This document shows, piece by piece, positions 34,322-43,006 of a DNA stretch of 64,000 nt. A model generated the notes under the pieces. The model was given only the letters and a program-made list of their open reading frames with translations, searched no databases and was not told where the DNA came from. A program made the translations under genes and the position numbers. This DNA comes from Candidatus Saccharimonadota bacterium (GTDB lineage: Bacteria; Patescibacteriota; Saccharimonadia; Saccharimonadales; UBA4665): contig JAQBRT010000001.1 in the NCBI GenBank assembly GCA_028286345.1, forward strand, positions 692,567 through 756,566, read 5' to 3'. Numbering within the stretch: position 1 is the first letter of the stretch; every line of letters begins with the position of its first letter.

Positions 34322-35041
34322 ATGAATGAACGCCTCACCCCCAAAACTGTTCTCGCCGTTGCCGCCCATGCCGACGACATTGAATTTGGCGCCAGCGGGG
34401 CCATTGCCACCTTTGCCCAAGGCGGTGCCGCGGTCTATTATTTAATCCTGACCGACGGCGGTAAGGGCTCCAGCGACCACAACGAAACATCCGAACAGCT
34501 GCGTGACAAGCGCCAAGCCGAGCAGCGTGAGGCACTAAAGATCCTCGGCGGCACCGATGTTTTCTTTTTAGATTACCCTGATAGCCACCTGGAGGTTACC
34601 CAGGGGCTGAAGCGTGATATCGTCAAAATTATCCGCCAGGTTAAGCCAGAGGTTGTCATAACCATGGATCCGACCATGGTGTATTCGGCTAAGCACGGTT
34701 TTATTAACCATCCTGACCACCGCGCGGCCGGGCAAGCAACCCTTGATGCCGTCTTCCCAATGGCCCGCGACCACATGACATTCCCGGAACTTATGGAAGA
34801 AGGTTTGGAGCCACACGTTACCCAGACTGTACTGCTTGTTAACTTTAATGACCACAACTTTTACGTTGATATTTCAGGGGTTATTGACACTAAATTGGCT
34901 GCTTTGGCGGCCCACAAAAGCCAGATGGGCGACATGAAATCGGTCGAGAAAATCGTACGAAATATGGCCCGCGACTGCGGCCAGGAATGTGACTGTGACT
35001 GCGCTGAAGGCTACATAAAAATCGACGTTCAGAACAGTTAA
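34322..35041 (+). CDS. PIG-L/LmbE family deacetylase
   Basis: A 239-aa zinc deacetylase-like protein. AAHADDIEFGASG (about 14-26) holds the HxDD metal site and NHPDHRAAGQ (about 136-145) the second His cluster. Family members remove acetyl groups from N-acetylglucosaminyl compounds, for example in bacillithiol or glycan metabolism. A Cys-rich tail (CGQECDCDCAEG, near 219-230) is unusual and may bind metal. It is divergent from the MFS transporter with 36 bp between starts. Confidence 0.88.
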   Translation: MNERLTPKTVLAVAAHADDIEFGASGAIATFAQGGAAVYYLILTDGGKGSSDHNETSEQLRDKRQAEQREALKILGGTDVFFLDYPDSHLEVTQGLKRDIVKIIRQVKPEVVITMDPTMVYSAKHGFINHPDHRAAGQATLDAVFPMARDHMTFPELMEEGLEPHVTQTVLLVNFNDHNFYVDISGVIDTKLAALAAHKSQMGDMKSVEKIVRNMARDCGQECDCDCAEGYIKIDVQNS

Positions 35042-35217
35042 GTTAACAAGAAGTTAATTTATGCTTGTATATTCGGTCGATTATGCGATAATACAGCTAC
35101 TAGAGAATGCTGCTAGCGTTTCTAGAAAGCTATAGTAAATCAGTTCGTCAGTAGAGGAAGCAGCTAAGTGAGATTTTCGACCTTACCTCCGTCAGAACAA
35201 GAAAGAGGTAAGTAATA
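35042..35217 (+). promoter_or_regulatory. Long 5' leader with a hairpin covering the SD of the RRM gene
   Basis: A GATAAT hexamer (about 35087-35092) predicts a leader of about 120 nt. CTTACCTC (35182-35189) pairs with GAGGTAAG (35205-35212), an 8-bp stem that includes the GAGG SD, 9 nt before the ATG. This resembles temperature- or ligand-gated leaders of cold-shock and RNA-binding proteins. Confidence 0.6.
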
Positions 35218-35523
35218 ATGGCAATTAAATTATTCGTAGGCTCCCTGGCATACACAGCAACGGACGACGACCTGGCTGCATTTTTTGCAGAAGCAGGCAC
35301 CGTGTCTAGCGCAAAAGTCATCATGGACCGCGAAACTAACCGCTCACGTGGTTTTGGTTTCGTAGAAATGAGCACAGACGACGAAGCTAAGGCTGCAGTC
35401 GAAAAGCTGAACGGCAAAGACCTTAACGGTCGCGCTGTTATGATCAGCGAAGCTCGCCCACAAGAACCACGTGAACAGCGTTCATTTGGTGGCGGTGGTG
35501 GTGGCGGTGGTAACCGCTACTAA
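35218..35523 (+). CDS. RRM-type RNA-binding protein with glycine-rich tail
   Basis: A 101-aa protein with a single RNA recognition motif. RNP2 KLFVGSLAY (3-11) and RNP1 RGFGFVEM (43-50) have the aromatic residues that stack on RNA. A Gly/Arg tail ends at residue 101. Similar small RRM proteins of cyanobacteria and others are cold-induced RNA chaperones. Its own leader hides the SD in a hairpin, suggesting post-transcriptional control. A strong terminator follows. Confidence 0.93.
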   Translation: MAIKLFVGSLAYTATDDDLAAFFAEAGTVSSAKVIMDRETNRSRGFGFVEMSTDDEAKAAVEKLNGKDLNGRAVMISEARPQEPREQRSFGGGGGGGGNRY

Positions 35524-35544
35524 ATTAGTTCTTAACTAATTATT

Positions 35545-35570
35545 AAAAAGGCTTCTCCGGAAGCCTTTTT
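35545..35570 (+). terminator. Rho-independent terminator
   Basis: AAAAAGGCTTC (35545-35555), loop TCCG, GAAGCCTTTTT (35560-35570). Confidence 0.93.
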
Positions 35571-35669
35571 AATTTATACTAAAGCCTCTCACGGACCCAC
35601 AGGGGTAATATATCTAACTGCCGTAGACGCTGTTATTTGCCATACTAAGCCTGTATAAAAGGAGGGTCT

Positions 35670-36209
35670 ATGGCCAAACTCACAGGCAAGAGAGTAGCGA
35701 TTTTAGTTGATAATTATTTTGAAGAAGCCGAATTTACCGGGCCGCTCGAGAGCCTAAAAAAAGAAGGCGCTCAGGTAGACATTGTGGCGCCAAAAGTGGG
35801 CACCATCCATGCTATGAACCACACTAAAATATCAGATTCATACCAAGCTGACCGCTCAATCGATGATATCCGGCTCGATGAATACGATGCATTGGTGTTG
35901 CCGGGAGGGGCTGTTAACGCCGATTGTCTCAGGATGAACAACAAAGCCCGCCTTTGGGTGCGCCGATTCCTAGACCTCGGCAAACCCGTAGCCGCCATTT
36001 GCCACGCCCCTTGGCTGCTGGCCTCATCTAATATGGCCAGGGGCCGCAAACTGACCAGCTATTTTACTATCCAAGATGATATGCGTAACGCCGGTGCTGA
36101 TTGGGTCGACGAAGAGGTTGTCGTCGACGACAACCTAATTACCAGCCGTAACCCTGGTGATGTACCAGCTTTTAGCCAGGCAATCATAACTAAGTTGCAA
36201 ACAGCGTAA
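35670..36209 (+). CDS. DJ-1/PfpI family protein (YhbO-like)
   Basis: A 179-aa alpha/beta protein. The nucleophile-elbow Cys is in AAICHAPWLL (about 109-118), with an upstream acidic residue in DNYFEEAEF (12-20). GG in VLPGGAVNADCL is also typical. Members act as glyoxalase/deglycase-type stress proteins or chaperones. SD GGAGG is 5 nt before the ATG. It is followed 9 bp later by a DUF6496-like mini gene. Confidence 0.92.
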   Translation: MAKLTGKRVAILVDNYFEEAEFTGPLESLKKEGAQVDIVAPKVGTIHAMNHTKISDSYQADRSIDDIRLDEYDALVLPGGAVNADCLRMNNKARLWVRRFLDLGKPVAAICHAPWLLASSNMARGRKLTSYFTIQDDMRNAGADWVDEEVVVDDNLITSRNPGDVPAFSQAIITKLQTA

Positions 36210-36218
36210 GGAGGAGCC

Positions 36219-36389
36219 ATGAACAAGTACGGACCAAAAGCCCAGGAAAAAGTAGAAAAAGCCATGCACGAGTTCAAAGAGGGCAAATTAAAGAGTGGTA
36301 GCGGCAAAAAAGTGACTAGCCGCGACCAGGCAGTGGCCATTGGATTAGATGAAGCCCGCCGTAGCGGTGGCAAAGTCCCACGCAAATAA
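36219..36389 (+). CDS. DUF6496-like small basic protein (56 aa)
   Basis: A short gene read from ATG at 36219 to TAA at 36387-36389. It encodes MNKYGPKAQEKVEKAMHEFK, then EGKLKSGSGKKVTSRDQAVA, then IGLDEARRSGGKVPRK. The KVTSRDQAVAIGLDEAR pattern matches the DUF6496 family of small proteins found near stress genes. GGAGG is 4-5 nt upstream. It is co-transcribed with the DJ-1 gene (9-bp gap), and a terminator follows. Function unknown, probably stress-linked. Confidence 0.85.
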   Translation: MNKYGPKAQEKVEKAMHEFKEGKLKSGSGKKVTSRDQAVAIGLDEARRSGGKVPRK

Positions 36390-36405
36390 GCTACCGGCTG
36401 CAGAT

Positions 36406-36435
36406 AAAATACCGCTCGGACAGAGCGGTATTTTT
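36406..36435 (+). terminator. Rho-independent terminator
   Basis: AAAATACCGCTC (36406-36417) pairs with GAGCGGTATTTT (36423-36434), followed by T. Confidence 0.92.
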
Positions 36436-36475
36436 GTTACAATACTGATAGCGTTTAACGAAAGGGATCCCCGAC

Positions 36476-37939
36476 ATGGAAGCAGCGACCGAACCTAGTG
36501 CCGATATTGCCGTCATCGGGCTGGCCGTTATGGGCCAAAACCTCATATTGAATATGAACGACCACGGCTTTAAAGTCGTAGCTTTTAACCGTACAGTAAC
36601 CAAGGTTGATGACTTCCTAAATAATGAAGCAGCGGGCACCAATGTCGTTGGTGCGCACAGTATTGAAGAAATGGTAGCCCAGCTTAAAACGCCGCGCCGC
36701 GTAATGCTGATGGTCAAAGCCGGCGAAGCAGTCGACCAAACTATTGAACATTTATTACCACTACTCGACCCAGGCGACATTATTATTGATGGCGGCAATT
36801 CACTGTTTACCGACACCGAGCGCCGCCTAAAATTCGTAGAAGAAAAAGGCCTGTTATATATTGGCGCCGGTGTCTCTGGCGGCGAAGAAGGTGCCCGCAA
36901 CGGCCCTTCGATCATGCCTGGTGGTTCACCGGCAGCCTGGCCGCATGTTAAAAGCATCTTCCAATCCATTGCCGCTAAAGTCGATGATGGCACCCCTTGC
37001 TGCGACTGGGTAGGCGAAGGTGGCGCTGGCCACTACGTTAAAATGATCCACAATGGTATCGAGTACGGCGATATGCAGCTCATTGGCGAAGCCTACCAAC
37101 TGCTTAAAGATCATCTAGGCATGTCAGCCGACGATATGTCCGCCGTTTTTGCGCAATGGAACAAAGGCGAACTCGACAGCTTCCTGATCCAAATTACCTC
37201 AGAAATTCTGGCTTACAAAGATACAGATGGCCAACCATTAGTAGATAAAATCCTCGACACCGCCGGCCAAAAAGGCACCGGCAAGTGGACAGTTATGAGC
37301 TCGGCCGAGCTTGGCCAGCCAGTCACGCTCATCAGTGAAGCCGTCTATGCCCGCTGCATTTCAGCTTTTAAAGACCAGCGCCTAGCGGCCAGCAAAGTCT
37401 TGCAAGGACCAAAACCTAACGGCAGTGGAGACCACTCGCTGGCGGGTAGCATTGGCCAAGCACTGTACGCCGCCAAAATTGTCAGTTACGCCCAGGGTTA
37501 CATGCTGCTTAGGGCCGCCGCCAATGATTACGGTTGGAACCTTAACTACGGTGGCATCGCTTTAATGTGGCGTGGTGGCTGCATTATTCGCAGCCGTTTC
37601 CTCGGCGATATCAAAAAAGCCTTCGACACTGATCCAGCCCTTTTAAACCTGCTGCTTGATCCGTTCTTTGCCAAAGCCACAGCCGATGCCCAAGAGGGCT
37701 GGCGCACAGTTGTAGCCACTGCCGCTATGACCGGCATCCCTGTACCGGCAATGTCTACGGCGCTGGCATTTTACGATGCCTACCGCACCGAAAACCTGCC
37801 GGCAAACCTGCTGCAAGCCCAGCGCGATTACTTTGGTGCCCACACCTACGAGCGTATCGACCAGGCCCGCGGCCAATTCTTTCACACTAACTGGACGGGG
37901 CAGGGCGGTACCACCAGCTCTAGCTCCTACACGGTCTAA
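36476..37939 (+). CDS. gnd: 6-phosphogluconate dehydrogenase (decarboxylating)
   Basis: A 487-aa NADP-dependent enzyme converting 6-phosphogluconate to ribulose 5-phosphate and CO2. GLAVMGQNLILNM (15-27) is the dinucleotide-binding loop, VSGGEEGARNGPSIMPGG (about 133-150) the substrate loop, and VKMIHNGIEYGDMQLIGEAY (about 188-207) carries the catalytic Lys and Glu. The C-terminal tail ends near YERID and SSSYTV. A TACAAT hexamer and AAAGGGA SD lie upstream. It is the first gene of gnd-pgl-zwf. Confidence 0.97.
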   Translation: MEAATEPSADIAVIGLAVMGQNLILNMNDHGFKVVAFNRTVTKVDDFLNNEAAGTNVVGAHSIEEMVAQLKTPRRVMLMVKAGEAVDQTIEHLLPLLDPGDIIIDGGNSLFTDTERRLKFVEEKGLLYIGAGVSGGEEGARNGPSIMPGGSPAAWPHVKSIFQSIAAKVDDGTPCCDWVGEGGAGHYVKMIHNGIEYGDMQLIGEAYQLLKDHLGMSADDMSAVFAQWNKGELDSFLIQITSEILAYKDTDGQPLVDKILDTAGQKGTGKWTVMSSAELGQPVTLISEAVYARCISAFKDQRLAASKVLQGPKPNGSGDHSLAGSIGQALYAAKIVSYAQGYMLLRAAANDYGWNLNYGGIALMWRGGCIIRSRFLGDIKKAFDTDPALLNLLLDPFFAKATADAQEGWRTVVATAAMTGIPVPAMSTALAFYDAYRTENLPANLLQAQRDYFGAHTYERIDQARGQFFHTNWTGQGGTTSSSSYTV

Positions 37940-37942
37940 ACT

Positions 37943-38611
37943 ATGCAGCTAATTAAAGTCCCCAGTTCCGAACCCGCCATCACCGCGCTTTCTGAGCGCC
38001 TCATTACCGAGCTAACTGCCGGCCACCGCGTACTATGGCTGGTTCCAGGCGGTTCGGGTATTACAACCATCGTCAAAATCATGGAAACTATCCCTACGCC
38101 ACTTTCTAACTTACTCACAATCACTCTCAGCGACGAGCGCTACGGGGAGCCTGGCCATGACGACTCTAACTGGCAGCAACTCACGGCCGCTGGTTTTGAA
38201 GGCAAGCAGGCAACCCTGCTTCCAGTATTAATAAGTGGTGCAACCCTAGAAGAAGTCACGGCCGAGTTTGAATCATTGCTTGCCCAGGCCTTTAGCACAA
38301 ATGACATCATCATTGCCCAATTGGGTATGGGTAGTGACGGCCATGTTTCTGGCATCCTGCCTGGCAGTCCGGCTACTACTGCCAGTGGCTTAGCAGCTGG
38401 TTATGTAACTGAGCAATTTAGCCGCGTGACCACTACTTTCCACGCCCTTGAACAGGCCAACGCCGCTTTCGTCTTAGCCTTTGGTGCCGAAAAACTAGAA
38501 GCACTAAATAACCTGTTGCAGGACATCCCGCTAGCCGACCAGCCAGCCCAGGTGCTGAAGCATTTACCTGAAGCCTACGTATATAATGACCAGCTCGGAG
38601 AAGCCCTATGA
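37943..38611 (+). CDS. pgl: 6-phosphogluconolactonase
   Basis: A 222-aa member of the glucosamine-6-phosphate isomerase/6-phosphogluconolactonase family. LSDERYGEPGHDDSNW (about 57-72) and GMGSDGHVSGILPGSPA (about 130-146) are the active-site loops. It hydrolyses 6-phosphogluconolactone between Zwf and Gnd. The gap after gnd is 3 bp and the stop overlaps the zwf start (ATGA). Confidence 0.9.
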   Translation: MQLIKVPSSEPAITALSERLITELTAGHRVLWLVPGGSGITTIVKIMETIPTPLSNLLTITLSDERYGEPGHDDSNWQQLTAAGFEGKQATLLPVLISGATLEEVTAEFESLLAQAFSTNDIIIAQLGMGSDGHVSGILPGSPATTASGLAAGYVTEQFSRVTTTFHALEQANAAFVLAFGAEKLEALNNLLQDIPLADQPAQVLKHLPEAYVYNDQLGEAL

Positions 38612-39951
38612 ACGCCCCAGTTATTGTAATTTTTGGCATCACAGGCGACCTCAGCAAGCGCAAGTTACTGCCAGCCCTGTACCATTTACTGGCCCAGGAC
38701 ATGCTGCCAGAAGAAACCAAAATTGTTGGCATAAGCCGTCACGCCCTAGACGCCGGCGAATTGCTCAACAGCGTTGAACTATGTGTGCTCGAGAAAGATA
38801 ATGTCTGTGACCCGGTTGGCCTGGGCCGTGTCCGCAACAGCCTGCAATCCCTGCAACTCGACCCGGAAAATGCCGATGATTTTCACAAGCTCAAAGAGCT
38901 GCTCGATAGTTTTGACGGCGACCAGCCGGCCCGCCGCTTGATGTACATGTCGATTCCACCCAGTGCCTACCCGCCAATTATCTCTAACCTGGCTAATGCT
39001 GGCCTCAACGATGACCGCACCAGCCTGTTGCTCGAAAAGCCATTTGGCTACGACCTAGAAAGCGCCCAGAACCTAATCGACCTGGTTGATACGCACTTTC
39101 AAGAAGAGCACATTTACCGCATCGACCACTACCTGGACAAAGAAACGGCCCAAAACCTGTTGGCGTTCCGCTTGCATAACCCAATTTTTGCAACAATTTG
39201 GAATGCCGGGCACATCAAGCAGGTCTACATACGGGCTATCGAAAAAATTGGCGTAGAAGGACGGGCATCATTTTATGAGCAAACTGGCGCACTGCGCGAC
39301 TTTGTACAAAGCCACCTGATCCAGCTGCTCAGCATCACCATGATGGACATCCCAACCGACATGTCCAGCCAAGCAATTCACACCAGTAAAGAAAACTTTA
39401 TGGAACAGCTGGAGCCGGCAAGCCCGGGCAGTGCTGTCCGCGCCCAATACAATGGCTACAAAGATGAAGTAAATAACCCCGGCAGCTTTGTTGAAACTTA
39501 CGCCAGGTTACACCTGAAACACACCGCCGAACGCTGGCAGGGAACAGAAATTATCCTGGAAACCGGCAAAGGCCTGGACGACAAGCGCACCGAAGTTATC
39601 GTAGAATTTAAAGAACCCGGCGAAGAGTTAGGCAACAAGCTAACCTTTTACATCCAACCCGATGAAGGCATTGGCCTCGACTTGGTTGTTAAGGAGCCGG
39701 GCTACGAAAACTCACTTGGCCAAGCGGCCCTAGAATTTGACTACCAAAGCCGCTTTAGCGACAACCAGCACATTGATGCCTACGAACGGGTGCTCCTGGA
39801 CGCCGTACGGGGCGACCAGTCATTGTTTGCCAGCAAACGCGAAGTCCTGGCCAGCTGGCACGTACTGGACCAACTGATGCATGCCTGGCTCAAAGACGGC
39901 GAAGGCCTCAAGCACTACGACCTTGGCGCTAACACGGACGCAATTAGCTAA
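38608..39951 (+). CDS. zwf: Glucose-6-phosphate 1-dehydrogenase
   Basis: A 447-aa NADP-dependent first enzyme of the oxidative pentose phosphate pathway. GITGDLSKRKLLPALY (about 10-25) is the coenzyme fingerprint and IDHYLDKETAQN (about 172-183) the substrate site. GLDDKRTEVIVEFKEP lies in the C-terminal beta domain. It is 30-40 aa shorter than typical enzymes, mainly in the N-terminal linker and C-terminus. Coupled to pgl by a 4-nt overlap. Confidence 0.96.
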   Translation: MNAPVIVIFGITGDLSKRKLLPALYHLLAQDMLPEETKIVGISRHALDAGELLNSVELCVLEKDNVCDPVGLGRVRNSLQSLQLDPENADDFHKLKELLDSFDGDQPARRLMYMSIPPSAYPPIISNLANAGLNDDRTSLLLEKPFGYDLESAQNLIDLVDTHFQEEHIYRIDHYLDKETAQNLLAFRLHNPIFATIWNAGHIKQVYIRAIEKIGVEGRASFYEQTGALRDFVQSHLIQLLSITMMDIPTDMSSQAIHTSKENFMEQLEPASPGSAVRAQYNGYKDEVNNPGSFVETYARLHLKHTAERWQGTEIILETGKGLDDKRTEVIVEFKEPGEELGNKLTFYIQPDEGIGLDLVVKEPGYENSLGQAALEFDYQSRFSDNQHIDAYERVLLDAVRGDQSLFASKREVLASWHVLDQLMHAWLKDGEGLKHYDLGANTDAIS

Positions 39952-39969
39952 ATTTGGTACACTAGGAAC

Positions 39970-40437
39970 ATGCATACAATCGTTACACTCGTCGCCAAAG
40001 ATTTCATTTTACTATCACCACTCGTACTGCTGTATGTTTGGCTCCGGCTATCAAAAGCCAAAAAAATAGAAGCCATCTACATTGGTGTAGTTGCCGCTGT
40101 TCTAGCAGTATTACTGGCAGTTATAGGCAGCCGCCTATTTAATGACCCGCGGCCTTTTGTTGCCGGGCATTTTACCCCGTACTTTGCACATGGCAAGGAC
40201 AATGGCTTCCCATCGGACCACGCATTAATTGCTGGCCTGTTTGCAGCAATAACGTACGTCTATAGTAAGCGCTTTGGCACTTTGGCATTCATTATTGCCG
40301 CACTTATTGGTGGTGCGCGGGTTATTGCCGGCATTCACCATGTCATCGATATTATTGCCAGCTTAGCTTTTGCTTGCTTAGCGACATTCATTGCGCAACT
40401 ATTGGTGCGCCGGTACACCACAAAAGCCGAGGCATAG
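39970..40437 (+). CDS. PAP2-family undecaprenyl-diphosphatase-like protein
   Basis: A 155-aa protein with about four to five transmembrane helices. The three phosphatase signatures are present: SRLFNDPRPF (about 56-65), FPSDHALIAG (about 79-88) and RVIAGIHHVIDI (about 116-127). This is the layout of BcrC-type enzymes recycling undecaprenyl pyrophosphate for cell-wall synthesis. TACACT (39958-39963) ends 6 nt before the ATG. The next gene starts right after its TAG. Confidence 0.9.
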   Translation: MHTIVTLVAKDFILLSPLVLLYVWLRLSKAKKIEAIYIGVVAAVLAVLLAVIGSRLFNDPRPFVAGHFTPYFAHGKDNGFPSDHALIAGLFAAITYVYSKRFGTLAFIIAALIGGARVIAGIHHVIDIIASLAFACLATFIAQLLVRRYTTKAEA

Positions 40438-41601
40438 ATGATCCTCGATATCATCATCGTCTTACTGGTTATCAGTGCCGTATTCCGGGGACGAGAAATA
40501 GGATTCGTCCGCCAGCTACTGTCTACCGTCGGTTTCTTGGGCGGCCTCTACCTCGGCACCCGTTTAGAGCGCCTAACGATCCACTTTGCCACAGATCAGT
40601 CGTCGGAAGTTGTGATTGCTCTTGTTACGGTCATCACTACGGCCCTACTGGCACTAGTACTTACAGAGCAAACCGGTATACGGCTTAAATACAAAGTACT
40701 ACATAAGCCGATCAACCGCCTGGATAACGCCTCTGGCTCAGTTGTGAGCGTAGCCTCAACCCTGATTACGGTCTGGTTTTTGGCAGCCTTGGCCACCAGT
40801 TTGCCGTCGGCGGCTGCCCAGCAATTTGTGGCGCAGTCAAAAATTGTTGGGTATCTTAACCGGGCTCTGCCATCCGCACCAAAACTACTCGATAATATTG
40901 GCCAGCTGGTTGACCCAAACGGCTTCCCGAAGGTATTTATTGGCATTGAGCCAAACCCTAAAAACGTCGCCCTACCAAACCTGGGTGACTTACAAGCTGC
41001 CGTTACCGCCACACGGGCCTCTGTCGTTAAGGTTGAGGGCCGTGGCTGTGGCGGTATCGTAGAGGGCAGTGGCTTTGTTACCAAAAATGGCTTTGTGGCC
41101 ACTAATGCCCACGTTGTGGCTGGTATCAACCGCCCGGTTGTGAAAGACAGTAACGGTAGCCACACTGCGGTTCCCGTATGGTTTGACCCTGATATGGACT
41201 TGGCCGTCCTGCGCACATCTGACCTGGCAGGCCCAGCACTGCCACTAGACATCAGCCGCGCGCCTAGCGGCACGCCTGCAGCTGTCCTCGGCTACCCAGG
41301 TGGCGGCCCATTAAATGCCGGTGCAGCTGCAGTTCTTGATAGCTTTACGGCTAGCGGACGCAATATCTACAACCGTAAGGCTGCTGCCCGCGATGTCTAT
41401 GAGCTTAGAGCCGACGTTATACCGGGCAACTCCGGCGGACCACTAATTAACCAAGCTGGTAAAGTTATTGGTGTTATTTTTGCCGAATCGACGACCTATG
41501 ACCACGTTGGCTACGCCCTAACCGCCGCCGAAGTCCAGCCAGAGATTGCCCAGGCCATTGCCCAGAACCATGCCGCCAGCACCGGCACTTGTGCCGAGTA
41601 G
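40438..41601 (+). CDS. MarP-like membrane serine protease (CvpA + trypsin domain)
   Basis: A 387-aa protein. Residues 1-130 form four transmembrane helices of the CvpA type. The rest is an external chymotrypsin-fold protease with His225 (TNAHVVAG), Asp254 (DPDMDLAVLR) and Ser332 (PGNSGGPL). Two Cys flank the domain (GRGCGGIV and TGTCAE), as in mycobacterial MarP where a disulfide controls activity. MarP relatives process envelope hydrolases and guard against acid stress. Confidence 0.92.
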   Translation: MILDIIIVLLVISAVFRGREIGFVRQLLSTVGFLGGLYLGTRLERLTIHFATDQSSEVVIALVTVITTALLALVLTEQTGIRLKYKVLHKPINRLDNASGSVVSVASTLITVWFLAALATSLPSAAAQQFVAQSKIVGYLNRALPSAPKLLDNIGQLVDPNGFPKVFIGIEPNPKNVALPNLGDLQAAVTATRASVVKVEGRGCGGIVEGSGFVTKNGFVATNAHVVAGINRPVVKDSNGSHTAVPVWFDPDMDLAVLRTSDLAGPALPLDISRAPSGTPAAVLGYPGGGPLNAGAAAVLDSFTASGRNIYNRKAAARDVYELRADVIPGNSGGPLINQAGKVIGVIFAESTTYDHVGYALTAAEVQPEIAQAIAQNHAASTGTCAE

Positions 41602-41629
41602 CCCTAAACGGGTATGATTAAGCATAAGC

Positions 41630-43006
41630 ATGGCTCAACAAAAAGATATTTTTCGCAAGAGCGCTGAAGCACCCGCCCAATTCCTGGAACGCACTATTGT
41701 CACTACCAAAGTGCTCAGCGATAGTCTTCATAACGATCCGGTTATTAAAAGGGGCGAGGACTACTGGCATATGCTGGGGCCTGGCCTGACCACTGGTGCT
41801 TCAGATGACGACCCATCAGGTATTGCCACCTATTCACAAACTGGTGCCCAATTTGGTTATCATCTGCTGTGGCTCGCCGGCTGGACTTTTCCGTTAGCAG
41901 CTATCGTCCAAGAAATGTGTGCCCGTATTGGCCTGGTAACGGGCAGGGGGCTAGCATCTAACATTCGGACCCACTTTAGCAAGCGCGTACTCTACGTCTG
42001 CGCCGGGGCCTTATTTATTGCCAACGCCGTTAACATCGGTGCTGACCTTGGTGCCATGGCTAAGGGCGCGCAGCTACTCAATCCTAAACTCAACTTCAGC
42101 TGGCTAGTCGTCGGCTTTACTGCCCTCAGCCTTGGCCTGCAGATCTTTACCCCATATGTTCGCTATGCCCGCTATCTCAAATGGTTGGCAATGGTGCTGC
42201 TGGCCTACGTTTTTTCGGCGTTACTGGCTCATTTAGGCTGGCATGACATCTTGTCTAATACCCTTATCCCCAAAATTAACTTCAATAAAGAAGAGCTTAT
42301 CCTTATCTGTGCCGTTCTCGGTACAACTATTTCGCCTTACTTATTCTTTTGGCAAACCTCGCAAGAAGTTGAGGAACAAATTTTGCAGGGCAAAACTACC
42401 GTCGCCGAACGTCGTACCGCAACTGCGCCCGAAGACATAAAGGGCATGCGCATTGATGTCTGGTCGGGCATGTTCTTGAGCGAAATCGTCATGTTCTTTA
42501 TCATCGCAGCCTGTGGCGGTATTTTGTATACCCATGGCATCACCACCATTACCTCGGCCGCCCAAGCCGCCGAGGCACTGCGGCCGTTTGCCGGCAACGC
42601 CACCTACTTCTTATTTGCCATCGGCATTATCGGCACCGGCCTCTTGGCAATCCCGGTTTTAGCAGGCTCCAGCAGCTACACCATTAGTGAAAGTTTCCGC
42701 TGGAAAGAAGGCTTATACCGCAACCTCAACCAGGCCCGTGCTTTTTACGGCATTATTATCATCTCGATGCTGATCGGGCTAGGCATGAACTTCCTTGGCA
42801 TCGACCCCATAAAAGCCTTGATCTACTCAGCGCTGGTGAATGGCCTGGTTGCACCGATTGTTTTAGCACTGATTGTTTTGATTGGTAGCAATAAAAAAAC
42901 AATGGGCCGCTGGGTCAACAAGCGCAGCACAACCGTTGCCGGCTGGGTAATCACCGCCATCATGACTGTGGCTGGTGTGGCCGCCATTATCTCATTGTTT
43001 AGCTAG
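41630..43006 (+). CDS. NRAMP-family metal transporter
   Basis: A 458-aa protein with about 11 transmembrane helices. GPGLTTGASDDDPSGIATYS (about 50-69) is the helix-1 metal-site region (DPSG in place of the classic DPGN). The helix-6-type stretch is AGSSSYTISESF near 343-354. Members carry Mn2+ or Fe2+ with protons, but this DPSG branch may carry Mg2+ or other ions. A TATGAT hexamer lies 11 nt upstream. Its TAG stop overlaps the stop of the convergent gene within a CTAG palindrome. Confidence 0.85.
   Translation: MAQQKDIFRKSAEAPAQFLERTIVTTKVLSDSLHNDPVIKRGEDYWHMLGPGLTTGASDDDPSGIATYSQTGAQFGYHLLWLAGWTFPLAAIVQEMCARIGLVTGRGLASNIRTHFSKRVLYVCAGALFIANAVNIGADLGAMAKGAQLLNPKLNFSWLVVGFTALSLGLQIFTPYVRYARYLKWLAMVLLAYVFSALLAHLGWHDILSNTLIPKINFNKEELILICAVLGTTISPYLFFWQTSQEVEEQILQGKTTVAERRTATAPEDIKGMRIDVWSGMFLSEIVMFFIIAACGGILYTHGITTITSAAQAAEALRPFAGNATYFLFAIGIIGTGLLAIPVLAGSSSYTISESFRWKEGLYRNLNQARAFYGIIIISMLIGLGMNFLGIDPIKALIYSALVNGLVAPIVLALIVLIGSNKKTMGRWVNKRSTTVAGWVITAIMTVAGVAAIISLFS

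Noticed and set aside
36391-36993. 200-aa minus-strand ORF antisense to gnd
   Set aside because: It is the shadow of a well-conserved gnd reading frame and has no start signal.
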